From Diabrotica undecimpunctata (Eukaryota; Arthropoda; Insecta; Coleoptera; Chrysomelidae): a stretch of 64,000 nucleotides of DNA. Location: contig NC_092812.1 in assembly GCF_040954645.1 (NCBI RefSeq), positions 2,232,001 through 2,296,000 of the forward strand, in the 5' to 3' direction. Shown one piece after another: positions 11,095 to 22,071 of the stretch. Positions within the stretch are counted from its first letter, which is position 1, and every line of letters starts with the position of its first letter. Below the pieces are notes generated by a model. That model worked only from the letters and a program-made list of their open reading frames with translations, had not been told where the DNA came from and did not search any database. The translations under genes were made by a program, and so were the position numbers.

Positions 11095-12620
11095 ATGCCT
11101 AGAAAAAGTATTGTAAAATGTTTGGTGGACTATATCCTTCAAATGGAAGCGAAATTCTATGGTTTACCGCCAACTGATATTAAACGAATGGCATTTAATC
11201 TGGCTGAATCAAATGGATTAAATAATTTCTTTATGCAGTTAAAAAAAGCTGGTAGAGGTTGTTTAGATTTATTCTTGGCGCGTCATAAAAATACGTTGGC
11301 TTTAAGGAGACCAACTGGAACGTCTTTTGGACGGGCAGCTAGCTTTAACAAAGAGAATGATCAAATATTTTTTGATCGTCTGGAAACAGCATATGATAAA
11401 TACAATTTTTCCAATAATCAGGTTTACAACATAGATATAGATGAAACAGGCTTACCATTGTAAAAAATAAAATTGCAGCAATAGTGAGGCGCAAAGGAAA
11501 GAGACAAATCGCATCGCTGAATTCGGCTGAGAGAGGATCATTGATCACTTTAATTGCATGTATAAGCGCTGGAGGGAATTTAATCCCACCCATGTTAATC
11601 TTCCCAAGAAAGAATATAAATGTGCAATTCATGAAAGGTACTCCCCCTGGATCGATATCAGCCGTTGATCCTAGTGGTTGGGTGCAGTCTAATTTATTTA
11701 CACAGTGGTTTAAACACTACATAGATACCTTTAAACCCTCTAAAGAGTTTCATGTACTTCTTATATTGGATGGACACTACAGTCATACTCGCAATTTAGA
11801 TGTGATCAATCTGGCAAGGGAGAATAACATAGTTATAATTCCATTACCTCCACATTCAACACAAAACTGCAACCGCTATATAAAACTTTCATGGGAATGC
11901 GCAAGGCATACTATAGCAAAGCAATCAGGAAATGGTTACGTCATAATAACCGCGCCCTCTCTCAGTACGATATTGGAGAACTTTTTGGCAAAGCATACCT
12001 TAAAAACCAAACTGGAGAAATTGCTACACTGGACTTTATCCATTTGTAAGTCCGCAAGCTATGGAACCTGCTATCCTACCAAAAACATCAGAAGCAAGTA
12101 ACATCAGTAAACCAGGTCCTTCTGGTTTGCAGAAAATTGTAAATCTATTTGAAATATCGTCAGTGCCGTCGATCAGGAAAAATCTACAAATCGTGGTAGA
12201 AAATCATCGAAATTAACGGTAATAACTTCTTCACCTTACAAGAAAGCATTGGACTAGCTAAACAGCAAAAAGTAATTAAATGTACAAGCAGTAAAACGAC
12301 ACATTACGGCTGAGTCCACAAGGGAGGTGACTAAGAAAAAAATTAAAAACAAGTCAGAGAGGCGGCATAAAAAGGAAATCGAAAGTTCTTCTGACAACGA
12401 TAGTGAGCAGCAATTTCAACCAGCTGATAGAGATATGGATTTGGAAGAGATTCCTGGTATAACGAAAAATACAGATGTAAATTTTATTTTCTGTGATGGA
12501 AGATTTTGTGAGGATTATCGAGGTGAAAAATGGATTCAGTGTCTTATGTGCAACTTGTGGGCACATATAGATTGTTCTGGTGCAGAAAGAGACGAATATG
12601 TGTATGAATATTGTACGTAA
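11095..12620 (+). pseudogene. pogo/jerky-like DDE_1 transposase with C-terminal PHD-like finger
   Basis: Residues 1-65 resemble the second half of a CENP-B-type DNA-binding domain (LPPTDIKRMAFNLAESNG; LDLFLARHKN). The catalytic core follows: NIDIDETGL (first Asp) just before a TAA at 11461, then SAERGSLITLIACISAGGN, IPPMLIFPRKN, LILDGHYSHT (second Asp) and IPLPPHSTQ. A frameshift near 11865 moves the rest to another frame (ALSQYDIGELFGKAYL), where the third acidic residue would be expected at LQPLYKTF but reads Tyr. The last segment (12327-12620) ends in a zinc-binding block with C..C..W-I-Q-C-x2-C..W-A-H-I-D-C..Y-C spacing, like a PHD finger. Stops and the altered third catalytic site make it inactive. 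Confidence 0.75.
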
Positions 12621-12809
12621 AAAATTATAAAATAAAAATGTAATTTGAAGGTGAATCGTAGATGCATGTTGAAGTAAAAGGACTTCTAGCGTCGTTAAAA
12701 GTCTCTAGTAAGAGGCGTTGAATTTGCGGTTCACCTAATTTACTATCAGAGAGAGGTCTATGGACTTCTTGTTGCTTTGTATAGATGTCGGTGCTAGCGT
12801 ACCTGGCTG

Positions 12810-12810
<1 letters not shown>

Positions 12811-12870
<60 letters not shown>
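12811..12870. repeat. (TA)n microsatellite
   Basis: About 60 bp of uninterrupted TA. Confidence 0.95.
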
Positions 12871-12875
<5 letters not shown>

Positions 12876-13369
12876 TTATACCATAGTTCACAACCATAGT
12901 GGATCATGTTCATAATATATAAGTCAGAGATATTTAAAGTTAAAGTTAACAAGCTCTCCACTATTACATAATACGCCAACGAACCTAATCTAAGTGAAAA
13001 TCTCTTATGTAATATGTAATTAAATAATTAAAATATGTGTAATATTTAATAAACAACTTTTATGGAAATAATTGAAGACTCTTGACAAAAATTGGACTTG
13101 ATCCATTATTACTCTGAAATATTTGGTGGAAAAAAATGGATTAAAAAGCGAAGTATGACAAAACTGGAATTTTAGTTACAAAAAATAATAACAAATAAAA
13201 AACCTATTACAACAAGCTTACAAACTTATTATCACAGCTTAAGTGGCATTAGTTTTAATTATTATCATAGACCAGTTGATGATTGTCTATGTCGTCTTAT
13301 TCACCCTGTTGCTGGATTCGTGAACGGGTTCCTGTGTTGATGCAGAGATTTTTAGAATGATAGTGAGTG
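12871..13369. other. no gene recognised
   Basis: AT-rich spacer between the pogo-like relic and the minus-strand gene that follows. Nothing supported. Confidence 0.4.
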
Positions 13370-14501
13370 ACTGGTGGCAGATATGGGAGGAGAAACAGCA
13401 TGTCCTTTTTCTTTGCTTCTGTCACGAGTCTAGTTGTGGAGTACAGATGACTTTGATTACTAAGGATCTTCTCTCCCGTACCTCATCCATCTCATTTCTA
13501 ACCACTTCACAGGTACTCCATCACTATCTTTTTTTCTATTTACAAGCACATCTCATATGTTCTTTGTCGACACAATGTCGCTCCTTTTTATGTTAGTTAC
13601 TTTAAAAGGCACTGTCAATTTTGAAATTTTTATTACATCAATCCAGTCGTCTGGCCCAAAGATATGAGAAAATTTTCTGGCAGCCTTTTCAATAACCCCA
13701 AAATCTCAGTCGTTTGGCAAAAAGGAGTAGCCATATACAAGAAACTTGTGATCTATCGTTCTTTTGTTTATGTAAGGATCTTGAACAAGATTTAATAACG
13801 TGGCAGCCATTTTAAAGTTTCTATTTTGACCTGTACATGAATCTAAATAGAGAGTTACGTGGTTATGATTTTTGGCATGTTTTCTAAAATGCATGGTCAA
13901 TATTGAAGATATTTCCTGAGATCCATATGTTTCGTCCCACACATACATAAAGCTGTTGTTTTTGTTAAATGAATAAATTCCTATGCTATAGACATACATA
14001 TTTCTTTTATAGTATGCAGAGGATGTAGACAATTTTGGGTATGGCAGTGCTTTTTGGAGGTCAAAAGTAGCAACATAGTGTTCATCTGATGCGTTATCAC
14101 TGTCCGATTTTAATACATCTCGAGCTTGTTTTGATTTTGCTAGGTGAACATTTTTCTCAACAATAAGTGAATTGGATGTCTCAGGTTCAGCTGCTGCAGC
14201 TATTTTTAAGGACAGTTGATCACATTTGGCGCACGTATCTTTCGATGGTATTTTAAAATGTAAATTAAACTTAGTTGTAAACACACGACAGTATTGTTTT
14301 TTTCTGAGGTACTTTGCCTTTCTTGCTGCATTTTGTTACATACGGGTCATATATTTTTCTAGTATTTAAATCAGGATTAAGATACTTTCTTTCCGGGTTC
14401 TTTGTTCTGCTATAATAATGCGCTGGGAAAGATTTTATATGTTCAACAATATCAGAGTCGTCGATCTTATTCTTTGAGTTTCTACCACGGGCATCTGTCA
14501 C
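13370..14501 (-). pseudogene. transposon-associated protein of an insect DUF7869-like family
   Basis: Two open segments (14501-14271, then 14284-13706) join by a frameshift near 14280. The first has an SFPAHYYSRTKNPERKYL block. The second has a CAKCDQLSLKI cysteine pair, then VATFDLQKALPYPKLSTS, YSIGIYSF, MYVWDET, ILTMHFRKHAK, LYLDSCTGQNRNF and HKFLVYGYSFLPND. The aspartates in FDLQ, YLDSCTGQN and LPND recall an RNase H-like fold. I recognise this as a widespread insect protein family found next to transposons, but no mechanism is established to my knowledge. Past a stop at 13706 the frame continues (FGVIEKAARKFSHIFGPDDW, VPVKWLEMRWMRY) to about 13370, so the copy is broken near its C-terminus. 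Confidence 0.55.
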
Positions 14502-14534
14502 AGCACTTATATCAGGCTTTGAACGACACCGATA

Positions 14535-14563
14535 AACTCTACCGTACTTAGTACGGTAGAGTT
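14535..14563. repeat. perfect 29-bp palindrome
   Basis: Arms AACTCTACCGTACT and AGTACGGTAGAGTT around a single T. It lies 34 bp upstream (in the minus sense) of the DUF7869-like relic and may be part of that element's end. Confidence 0.8.
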
Positions 14564-14825
14564 AAGTAGAGTGAGTATGGTAGATTAAAGTTATTTCATC
14601 ACTTAAAAAGCTCTTAAACTCATAACATATCTCCATTTTACCTCTTTCGAAAGCATCAATGATACGCTCATATAAAACTAATTATATACTAATGACAGTA
14701 AACCATGAGATATCAGATATCAACTTTTATTTGTCAGTTCATTAATGTCTGTGTTTCGTTTTACGTTTTGGTAAGTCATATATATACATATTTAACAATA
14801 ACTGTTTGTCTTATACATGTACATT

Positions 14826-14932
14826 TTAGAATCTTGACAAAGGCAAGGGTTGCCTGTCGAAACGTTGATTGCAATGGAAATTAAAATCTAGTTCCACATG
14901 TAATATATATTTTATTGAACCTAAACCCAAGA
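14826..14932 (+). repeat. dispersed repeat with GAAAC hairpin, copy 1
   Basis: The core is a hairpin GGCAA-GGG-TTGCC (14842-14854), then GAAACGTTGATT (14859-14870), then about 60 bp shared with 42985-43084 on the opposite strand. The layout (stem, GAAAC, then a stable tail beside TA-rich DNA) recalls terminal regions of Penelope-like elements, which can carry hammerhead-type RNA motifs. No protein-coding PLE sequence is attached here. Confidence 0.5.
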
Positions 14933-15008
14933 AATACTAATATATAATATGCCATATTAGGTAAAAGAATAATAAATAAAAATGTAAACGAAAATATTAA
15001 AACATATA

Positions 15009-15210
15009 GGGTGTCCCATATAAAAAACATAAGTTAGTATTATATGTTAGTGGGACGACATAGAAAAAAATTTTGCGCCACTGGAAGATACTAATGATTG
15101 GATAGGGAAATCATAACTTTAACAAATAAAGAAGTCATAACTACTTATTTTCTACCTCCTCTAGTTTTCGGTATACCCTGTAAAACATACCAATTCGGGA
15201 CACCATGTAC
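15009..15210. mobile_element. possible short MITE with GGTGTCCC ends
   Basis: GGTGTCCC near 15009 and its complement GGGACACC near 15200 enclose about 200 bp, and both ends lie next to TA. The repeat is only about 9 bp and imperfect beyond, so this is a weak call. Confidence 0.25.
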
Positions 15211-15553
15211 AGTATTTCTTGGTTATTCGCAAACATTCATACAATTGTTTATAATAAATATTTTATTTTGCACTTTTATCCTTAATGAGGCAGTTTATAT
15301 TTAATTCTGTAGTTATAATGTATATTAGTCGTAAAAATGAACATATTAAGATGTGCACCTATACACAGATATGCTTAAGAAACGACCACTTGATAGTAAT
15401 ATATTACTGTTTCCCAATACAAAATAAAGTTTAACAGCTCAATTGAATTAACCATATGGTCCCAGTTGTTACATAAAATCTCGACAGACGATTAATATTG
15501 TACTTCTGGTTTAAAACCCTCTGTCTAATAAACGTTATTTTGTAATTTTTCAG

Positions 15554-15832
15554 ATCGGTGTGAAGCTGCTGGGTCAATCGAAACCCAAACCTCTTAAGGA
15601 ATTAGGTATTAAGTTGAATAATGTCTACAAGCGATCAAAACAAGCACAAACAGAAGAAAAAGATTACGATGATCCACTCAGTTGGGAAGGTTTAATAGAA
15701 GTGGATGTCATAATTTACCCCACAATGAAAGGTGAACTAGAGATTGACGAAAAAGGAACAACTTACATTATAAAATCTCAGCTAAAAACTCCGCAGGGAT
15801 TTATTGATATTTTCGATGAGTTTGATTTTACT
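15554..15832 (+). CDS. internal exon A of a large lipid transfer protein (apolipophorin-like)
   Basis: A 279-bp exon of 93 codons is bounded by TTTTTCAG and GTAAGT, phase 0 at both ends. It encodes a basic linker (GQSKPKPLKELGIKLNNVYK), then a beta-rich run (WEGLIEVDVIIYPTMKGELE) and YIIKSQLKTPQGFIDIFDEF. The same K-T-P / T-P-F motif within alternating hydrophobic strands recurs in exons B and C. This pattern is characteristic of the long beta-sheet region of insect large lipid transfer proteins (apolipophorins, lipid transfer particle apoproteins), which carry lipid in hemolymph. Codon use is balanced and the frame is clean, unlike the surrounding transposons. The family call is an inference from pattern; a vitellogenin-like or other LLTP paralogue is possible. 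Confidence 0.6.
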
Positions 15833-16184
15833 GTAAGTAGATTATGGTATTTACAAAATAGTACAGTAAATATTGTTTTTTAATTTTTACATATTGAAAC
15901 ACAATTTTAAATATATTATAATATAATTTAAATAATATTCACTAATAATTATAGCACAATTCAGGTACATAATAACATAACATACAATACCATAAATCAC
16001 AGGAGAGACAGTAAACAAATTACGAAAAAAAATTTTTTTGAACACTATGAAGGCTTATTTATAATGGATATTAACTTTAAATACTAAAATTGTCTAACTG
16101 TAGACCATTTGCAGTTCTAACTAATCTAGTCAGAAATTTAATTGTAATTACTTGAGTAGATGGAAATGCTGAAGAGCTAAACTA

Positions 16185-17823
16185 GAAATCGGTATAATGG
16201 CGACACCTCATTTAAACGAGAATTTAATTCTCTATTTACCATTACATTTTTAACTAAAATATTTTTAAGGGTACGAAAACAATTTTGTTTTAATTTAAAT
16301 TCAACTAACTTACAACTAATAATTTAATTCATAATGTACTTTAAAGTAATCACATTATGCATAACAATTATTTTAAATTAAATGTTCGAAATGCCATCAA
16401 TCTGTTCCTGCCATGATTTTCTGAAGTAAATACTTAAAAAAGCAAAAATAAGTAAAAATAATAATGGACACAAAAAGTTATCTCATAAACACTGAAACTT
16501 TTTGTCAAATGTTAATTCAAGCAAGTGATAGTGGCATAGTTACTGTAATATTTATTGACGTACATGTTTTGATTTTGTGAATTGTTATCAGTTGTCAATT
16601 GTAATTTTTACTTTTGAATCCTAAATTATGGCTCACGTAAATGAAACACAATGCATAAAAATATTAATTCTTCGCAGATGCGGAAATAAAAAAGAACACA
16701 GAACGAGGTATGCAATTTATTCAACGCAAAATGTCCAGACAGACCCATCAACCAATCAACAGTAAGTAAAATAGTCCGAAAATTTGGAGAAACTGGGCAC
16801 GTTAAACATATTCCAAACGCTGGGCGTCCTAAAATTGAAGACAATGTGGAACTGATATTTTATTAAATGTACATGACAATCCTCACAGTAGTTCAACACA
16901 AATGCCATCCCTACAAAATTCAACTACATCAGGAATTAAACGACGACGATCCCGATCGCTGGCTTTAATTTTCTGATTTATATATCTGCAATCCACATTT
17001 CATTAATCAAATCCCTTTTTTCCGATGAAGCCACATTTTTTATACATGGTACCGTGAATCGTCAAAATTGCAGATATTGGAGTCAAGAAAACCCACATTG
17101 GATGACTGAGTCACACCGATATCCTCAGACAGTAAATGTATGGGATCATTAATGACAGAATCATTGGCCCTTTTTTCTTTGAAGAAAATATAACAGGAGA
17201 ACGTTATTTAACTTTTTTGAGAAATCAACTTATACCTGTCCTTGCTAACATGTATCCAAATGCCAATAATCCAAATTTACCTAGTGAAAATATTAGGTTT
17301 CAACAAGATGGAGCCCCTTTGCATTACGCACGTGAAGTACGTCAATTTTTAAATCACTGCTTTTCCAGGAGATGGATCGGAAGACGAGGTTTTATAGAGC
17401 GGCCAGCAAGGTCGTCAGATCTAACACATCTAGACTTTTTCCTGTGGGGTTACATAAAATCAAAAGTTTATGTCAATAGACCCCAAAACTTACAGGACTT
17501 AAAAGATAGAATAAGGCATGAAATGAGTCTAATTACTCCATAAGTCATCCGCAATGTACTTGATGAATGTGTCCGTAGATTTGCATATTGTCAAGAAACC
17601 CATGGATTGCATTTCGATCATTTAATTTAAAATAATTATTATTCATAATTTGGTTACATTTAAAGTACGTTATGAATTAAATCATTAGTTGTAATTTAGT
17701 TGAATTTAAATTAAAAAAAATTGTTTTTGTACCCTTAAAAAATATATTTTAGTTAAAAATGTAATGTCGTTAAATAGAGATCTAAATTCTCGTTTAAATG
17801 AGGTGTCACATTATACCGATTTC
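16185..17823 (+). mobile_element. mariner-type DNA transposon with about 180-bp terminal inverted repeats
   Basis: GAAATCGGTATAAT at the left and its complement at the right begin inverted repeats that stay alignable for about 180 bp each. TA dinucleotides flank both ends (16183-16184 and 17824-17825), as required for Tc1/mariner insertion. The internal gene is the transposase at 16628-17630. The total is 1639 bp, lying in the intron after exon A. Confidence 0.85.
16628..17630 (+). pseudogene. mariner-like transposase, frameshifted
   Basis: Starts at ATG 16628 (MAHVNETQCIKILILRRCGN). Frameshifts then scatter the N-terminal DNA-binding region (STVSKIVRKFGETGHVK is a helix-turn-helix signature). 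The catalytic half is recognisable: [12 protein letters not shown] (first Asp) near 17020, HWMTESH, then open frame 17136-17543 with RFQQDGAPLHYAR (second Asp) and SSDLTHLDFFLWG (third Asp, so a D,D,D-type site). The C-terminus (RRFAYCQETHGLHFDHL) ends at TAA 17628-17630. At least three frameshifts and a stop at 17541 make it inactive. It is a close relative of the transposase at 18518 in domain order, but clearly a different family in sequence. Confidence 0.75.
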
Positions 17824-18002
17824 TATTTAAAAAAATTAACGATTACGTCTATACATCTACACCGATGACACCATCCCTACTCCATGTACGTTATAACATG
17901 GGTATTTTATAACAAAGATCGAACTGTTCGGGATCTCCCTCAAAGCTCGCCGGTTCTCGAAATAATGATAATATTCGATAATTTAGCCGTTCACTGTATA
18001 TA

Positions 18003-19980
18003 CAGTGTGTAAAAGCCAAATGGAATAAATTCATTATTTAGGTTACTGTACATATTTATAAAAAATCCCGAAACACGTCAAATTTAAATTATAACTTAAC
18101 ATTCTTTAACGTGAAAATGCAACCCCTACCTTCAACCTCCTTAGAATAACAGGTACAACCCCCAATTTTTAAAATAGGAAGTATAGGCTTGTGATATATC
18201 GTTTGAAAGGTCTTTTCATTCTCCATTCAAAAATGTTGTCGATTTTAAGTTTATTAAGATTAATCAAGATAAAATAAATTAAAATCATGTCATTACCGAA
18301 ATTCGCTAAAATATACTCAAAACTTATTTCCCGTTTAGGTCTTGATAATGAGAAAGTGAACAAAAACCATAGCAATGTGGTTTTTAGATGGTAACCATTA
18401 AAAAACTTTAAAGAATTTCCGTGGCAACGTTATTTTAACACGCATTAGTAAATTGTTTTATTTAAGTTGTCAGTATTTTAATTTAAGTAAAAAGTTCGTT
18501 CAATTCAATTCTGAAAAATGGTTAGATTAATGGAAATGCATAAAATAACAGTTTTACAAATGATTGGTTACGGAGATAACACCCGAACACAACAGGAAGT
18601 AACTCGCCTATTTCATGAGAAATTTCCTAATTTACCGCCTATATCCCAAGGAACAATAAGTAAAATAGAGAAGCAGTTTCGCGAGTTTGGTCATGTAAGG
18701 CAGATAAAAAAAAGCAGCTGCAAATGCACTGAGTGATCAATTCAAATTAGATGTGTTGCTTGAGTTTCAGGAAAATCCACATACATCGAGTAGACAGGCA
18801 TCCACTACATTCAATGTTAGCCATACATCGATAGTAAACATATTAAAAGAAAATAAATTGCATCCCTATAAGATGATACCTACTCAGGAGCTCATGGAAG
18901 ACGATTTTGATAGAAGGACTTTTTTTTGTGAGCAAATGATGGACATGTTGGAAAACAATATTATCCAATTAGAAGACGTTATGTTTTCTGATGAGTGTAC
19001 TTTTTCACTTAACGGTCATGCTAATCGACAAAATTGCCGCTACTGGGCCACGGAAAATCCTCACTGGATGACAAAAGAACACACTCAATACCCTCAAAAG
19101 GTTAATGTTTGGGCAGGGATTGTAGGAAACAATATCATTGGTCCCTTTTTCATTGAGGGCAACTTGAATGGCAACAATTATTTGGCACTACTTCAAAATG
19201 ATGTCATTCCAACGTTGGCAAATTTAGATCTTGATCCAGGAAACCCTCAAGTTCCAGCGAATACGATATGGTTTCAGCAGGATGGAGCACCACTACATTA
19301 CCAACTTAATGTCCGGCAGTACCTCGATACAATATTTCCCAATCGGTGTATAGGGAGGCGAGGATCGATTGAATGGCCAGGGCGATCACCTGATCTTACA
19401 TTATTAGATTTCTTTTTATGACGATATGTGAAGAGCCATGTGTACAAAACTAAACCTTCTGATTTAAATGACTTAAAAGAACAAATGACGCTTGCGATTA
19501 GGTCGATCACGCCTGTTATGTTAAATAATGTTAGAAGACAGTTTTATTTGAGATTAGGATGTTGCCAAGACGATCGCGCTGAACATTTTGAACATCTACT
19601 TCATTAACATTCATAGTTCTTTTTTGTGTTCTACATTTTATTACGTTTTGCATTAAATTTTAGTTTTTGATTGTATTGTAGCGAATTTCGGTAACCACAT
19701 GATTTTAATTTATTTTATCTTAATTAATCTTAATAAACTTGAAAGCGACAACATTTTTGAATGGAGAATGAAAATAACTTTTAAACGATATATCACAAGC
19801 CTATACTTCCTATTTTAAAAATTGGGGGTTGTACCATTCTAAGGGGGTTGAAGGTAGGGGTTGCATTTTCACGTTAAAGATTGTCAAGTTATTATTTAAA
19901 TTAGACGTGTTTCGGGATTTTTTATAAATATGTACAGTAACCTAAATAATGAATTTATTCCATTTGGCTTTTACACACTG
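18003..19980 (+). mobile_element. mariner-type DNA transposon with about 308-bp terminal inverted repeats
   Basis: CAGTGTGTAAAAGCCAAATG at 18003 and its exact complement ending at 19980 start inverted repeats that extend to about 18310 and 19674. TA duplications lie at 18001-18002 and 19981-19982. High arm identity and a nearly intact gene suggest a younger insertion than its neighbour. Confidence 0.9.
18518..19607 (+). pseudogene. mariner-like transposase, nearly intact (one frameshift, one stop)
   Basis: ATG 18518 opens MVRLMEMHKITVLQMIGYGD and a helix-turn-helix region (PPISQGTISKIEKQFREFG). An extra base in the A-run near 18710 shifts the frame; the rest (18717-19421) continues as DVLLEFQENPHTSSRQAS, a second helix-turn-helix, then the catalytic core: MFSDECTFSLNG (Asp 1), WFQQDGAPLHY (Asp 2), RSPDLTLLDFFL (Asp 3). 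A TGA replaces the expected Trp immediately after DFFL. Downstream (RYVKSHVYKTKPSDLNDLKE) remains open to TAA 19605-19607. Only two lesions separate it from an intact frame of roughly 360 codons. Confidence 0.8.
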
Positions 19981-20039
19981 TATATTATGATATAAATATT
20001 TATATCAAGTAATTCTGTTTGTTTATTGGCGGATTAATA

Positions 20040-21420
20040 CCTCTATAGAAGGTTGTCACTCCAACTTTTGCGCGGTCGTCCGATACTTCTTCTACCGATT
20101 GGTAACTTATCTCTTGCTATGTGGTTAGTTGCTTATGTGGTTAGTCCATTCTTTTTTCTATTTTGTGTCCATTCATTTATACACTGTACGTTACATTTTC
20201 TTCTAAGGTCTTCACATCTCTTTTGATCTCTCAGCGTATTTTCTGTAATTCTTCTCAGTACTCTCTTCTCTGCCGGTTCGAGTAGCCTTTGCGTTGTGGC
20301 TGAGTTGGGTCTTGTTTCTGAGGCATATGGCATTATTGGTCTTAAACTGGCTTTATAAATTCTTGATTTCATCTCAGTGTTAATGTGTCTGTTTCGCCAT
20401 ATAGTGTTATTAAAGCATCCTGCCAGTCTATTTGCTTTTTGTACTTGATCTCTCTTGTTCAGGTCTCCAGAGCTAGACAGTGTAATTTCCAGGTATTTTA
20501 TTGGCATTACTTGCTCAATACTGATGCAATCAATTTCTATTGTATATCTGGTTGGTTTTTTGCTGACTACTATTGTTTTTTTTTACTGAGATTAGATTGT
20601 CATAATAAATTCTTTTGCTCTTATGTTAAATCTGTGGACTAGTCTTTGCAGACTACCTCCATCTTGGGCTATCAATATTGCGTTGTCTACGTAACATAGT
20701 ATTTTGATTCCTTTGTTTCCCATTCGACCTCTTTCTTTGTTAACGCTTCTGATGATTTCATCCATGACTAAATTGAAGAGCATGGGGCTCAATGAATCCC
20801 CTTGTCTTATTCCGCTGCCTATTTCTGTAGGTTCTGTAAGTTGTCCATCTATTCTGACTTTCATTTTGTTGTTTTGGTAGATGTTTTCGATAGTTTTTAT
20901 AATATTTAGGGAAGCTTCTCTATTATACAGAAGATGGCTTACATCTTTGAGTCTTAATCTGTCAAACGCTTTTCTTAGGTCAATCCGACACAGAAATGCT
21001 GGTCTATTATACTCTAGTAATTTCTCAGTAATTTGCTTTATAACGAATATTGCATCTGTACACGATCTTCAATCCACTACGAAAAACCTGTTGTTCCTTT
21101 GCTAAACTTATCCTCTGATTAATTAGCACTCGTAAAATTTTAGTTGTAAGTTTTAGCGTAGTATTTAACACCTCTGTAGTTGTAAGTTCGCTCGTTTTCC
21201 ATTCTTCCGGTATTTTATTGTGTTTTATAATTTTATTAATTCATTTGTTAATTGTTCATATTTGTTAATATTTTAGTAACTCATTTGGTATTCCGTCTTT
21301 ACCTGCTGCTTTTCTGTTCTTCAGGTTTCCAAGTATTTTCCCAACTTTCGTTATATTAAGTTCTTCATTTGTGGTAATTTCTGGTGTTTCCGGTTCTAGT
21401 GTCGTTTGTTCTTGCTCTGC
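20040..21420 (-). pseudogene. 5'-truncated LINE, reverse transcriptase and C-terminus
   Basis: On the minus strand from about 21420: LGNLKNRKAAGKDGIPNELL (RT fingers), IPEEWKTSEL, then FLCRIDLRKAFDRLRLKDV (palm, first catalytic Asp) across a frameshift, then 20864-20592 with GIRQGDSLSPMLFNLVMDE and the degraded catalytic box ILCYVDNAILIAQDG (Y-V-D-N in place of Y-A-D-D). The C-terminal section 20507-20133 (YLEITLSSSGDLNKRD; FNNTIWRNRHINTEMKSR) is followed by PIGRRSIGRPRKSWSDN near 20075. Several frameshifts; inactive. The C-terminal GRPRKSW block is common in RTE- and Jockey-related LINEs. I cannot place the clade firmly. Confidence 0.7.
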
Positions 21421-21589
21421 ATATAATATATAGAGATACAAGCACTAGTACAATAATCCCACTTCCCAGTATTGCTAACACTACTTGTCGTTCTGTCTTG
21501 TCGATGTGTCCAGCTGCCTGCAACGGTCGTGTGCACGTTGGTTCAATACATAAAATTGGCCGGTTCAGACCTGCCGCAATCTTAGCCAT
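21365..21589 (-). other. 74-codon ORF with one predicted membrane helix
   Basis: Begins MAKIAAGLNRPILCIEPTCT and contains VVLAILGSGIIVLVLVSLYI, a strong transmembrane candidate. Its last 20 or so codons overlap the start of the LINE remnant, so the real end may differ. The upstream residues match nothing I know. It may be a chance ORF or an exon-like fragment captured at a LINE junction; no function is proposed. Confidence 0.2.
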
Positions 21590-21954
21590 GGCAGGAGTTG
21601 CGGTATTGCGCGTTAGCTTTGATATTAAACAATATTACATGATCTTAAATACACAAAAATAAAGCTTACCAAAAAGTATTCCCTATTTCAACTAAGAGTA
21701 TAATTAAGTAAGCGCATTCCTCGTTCATAATTTGGCTAAAATTTAACTACAGACTCTTCCCAAGATTTTCCTTTGGATTGGAATCGATTAGACTCCCTTT
21801 CATTCCTTTATTAATGAATGAAATTAATTTAAATCATGTATTTTTCGAATGTCTCAATCATAAGGATAAGATTCGGGATATTATTCTAGACTAAATCCAT
21901 CTTATTATTATTCTACCCGTTAACATCAACACTTTTTTATCTTGTTAAACTATT

Positions 21955-22071
21955 TGTTTCGGCGGTTAGCCCGTTGTCTTTTGAGATTAGTTCTTGACGT
22001 TACGCCACTATGGGTTGGCATCTTCTGGAGATATTACTGCTTTGCTTGTAACCTGAAACTGACGCCGCGTT
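21955..22071 (-). mobile_element. Penelope-like element, 3' portion (separated from the rest by a Jockey insertion)
   Basis: Continues in frame with 26732-27372 once the Jockey element is set aside, giving TTRRQ followed by FQVTSKAVISPEDANP. A stem GCCA-ACCCATAG-TGGC with a following GTAACGTC resembles the GAAAC-type hairpin of PLE terminal regions. Confidence 0.6.
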
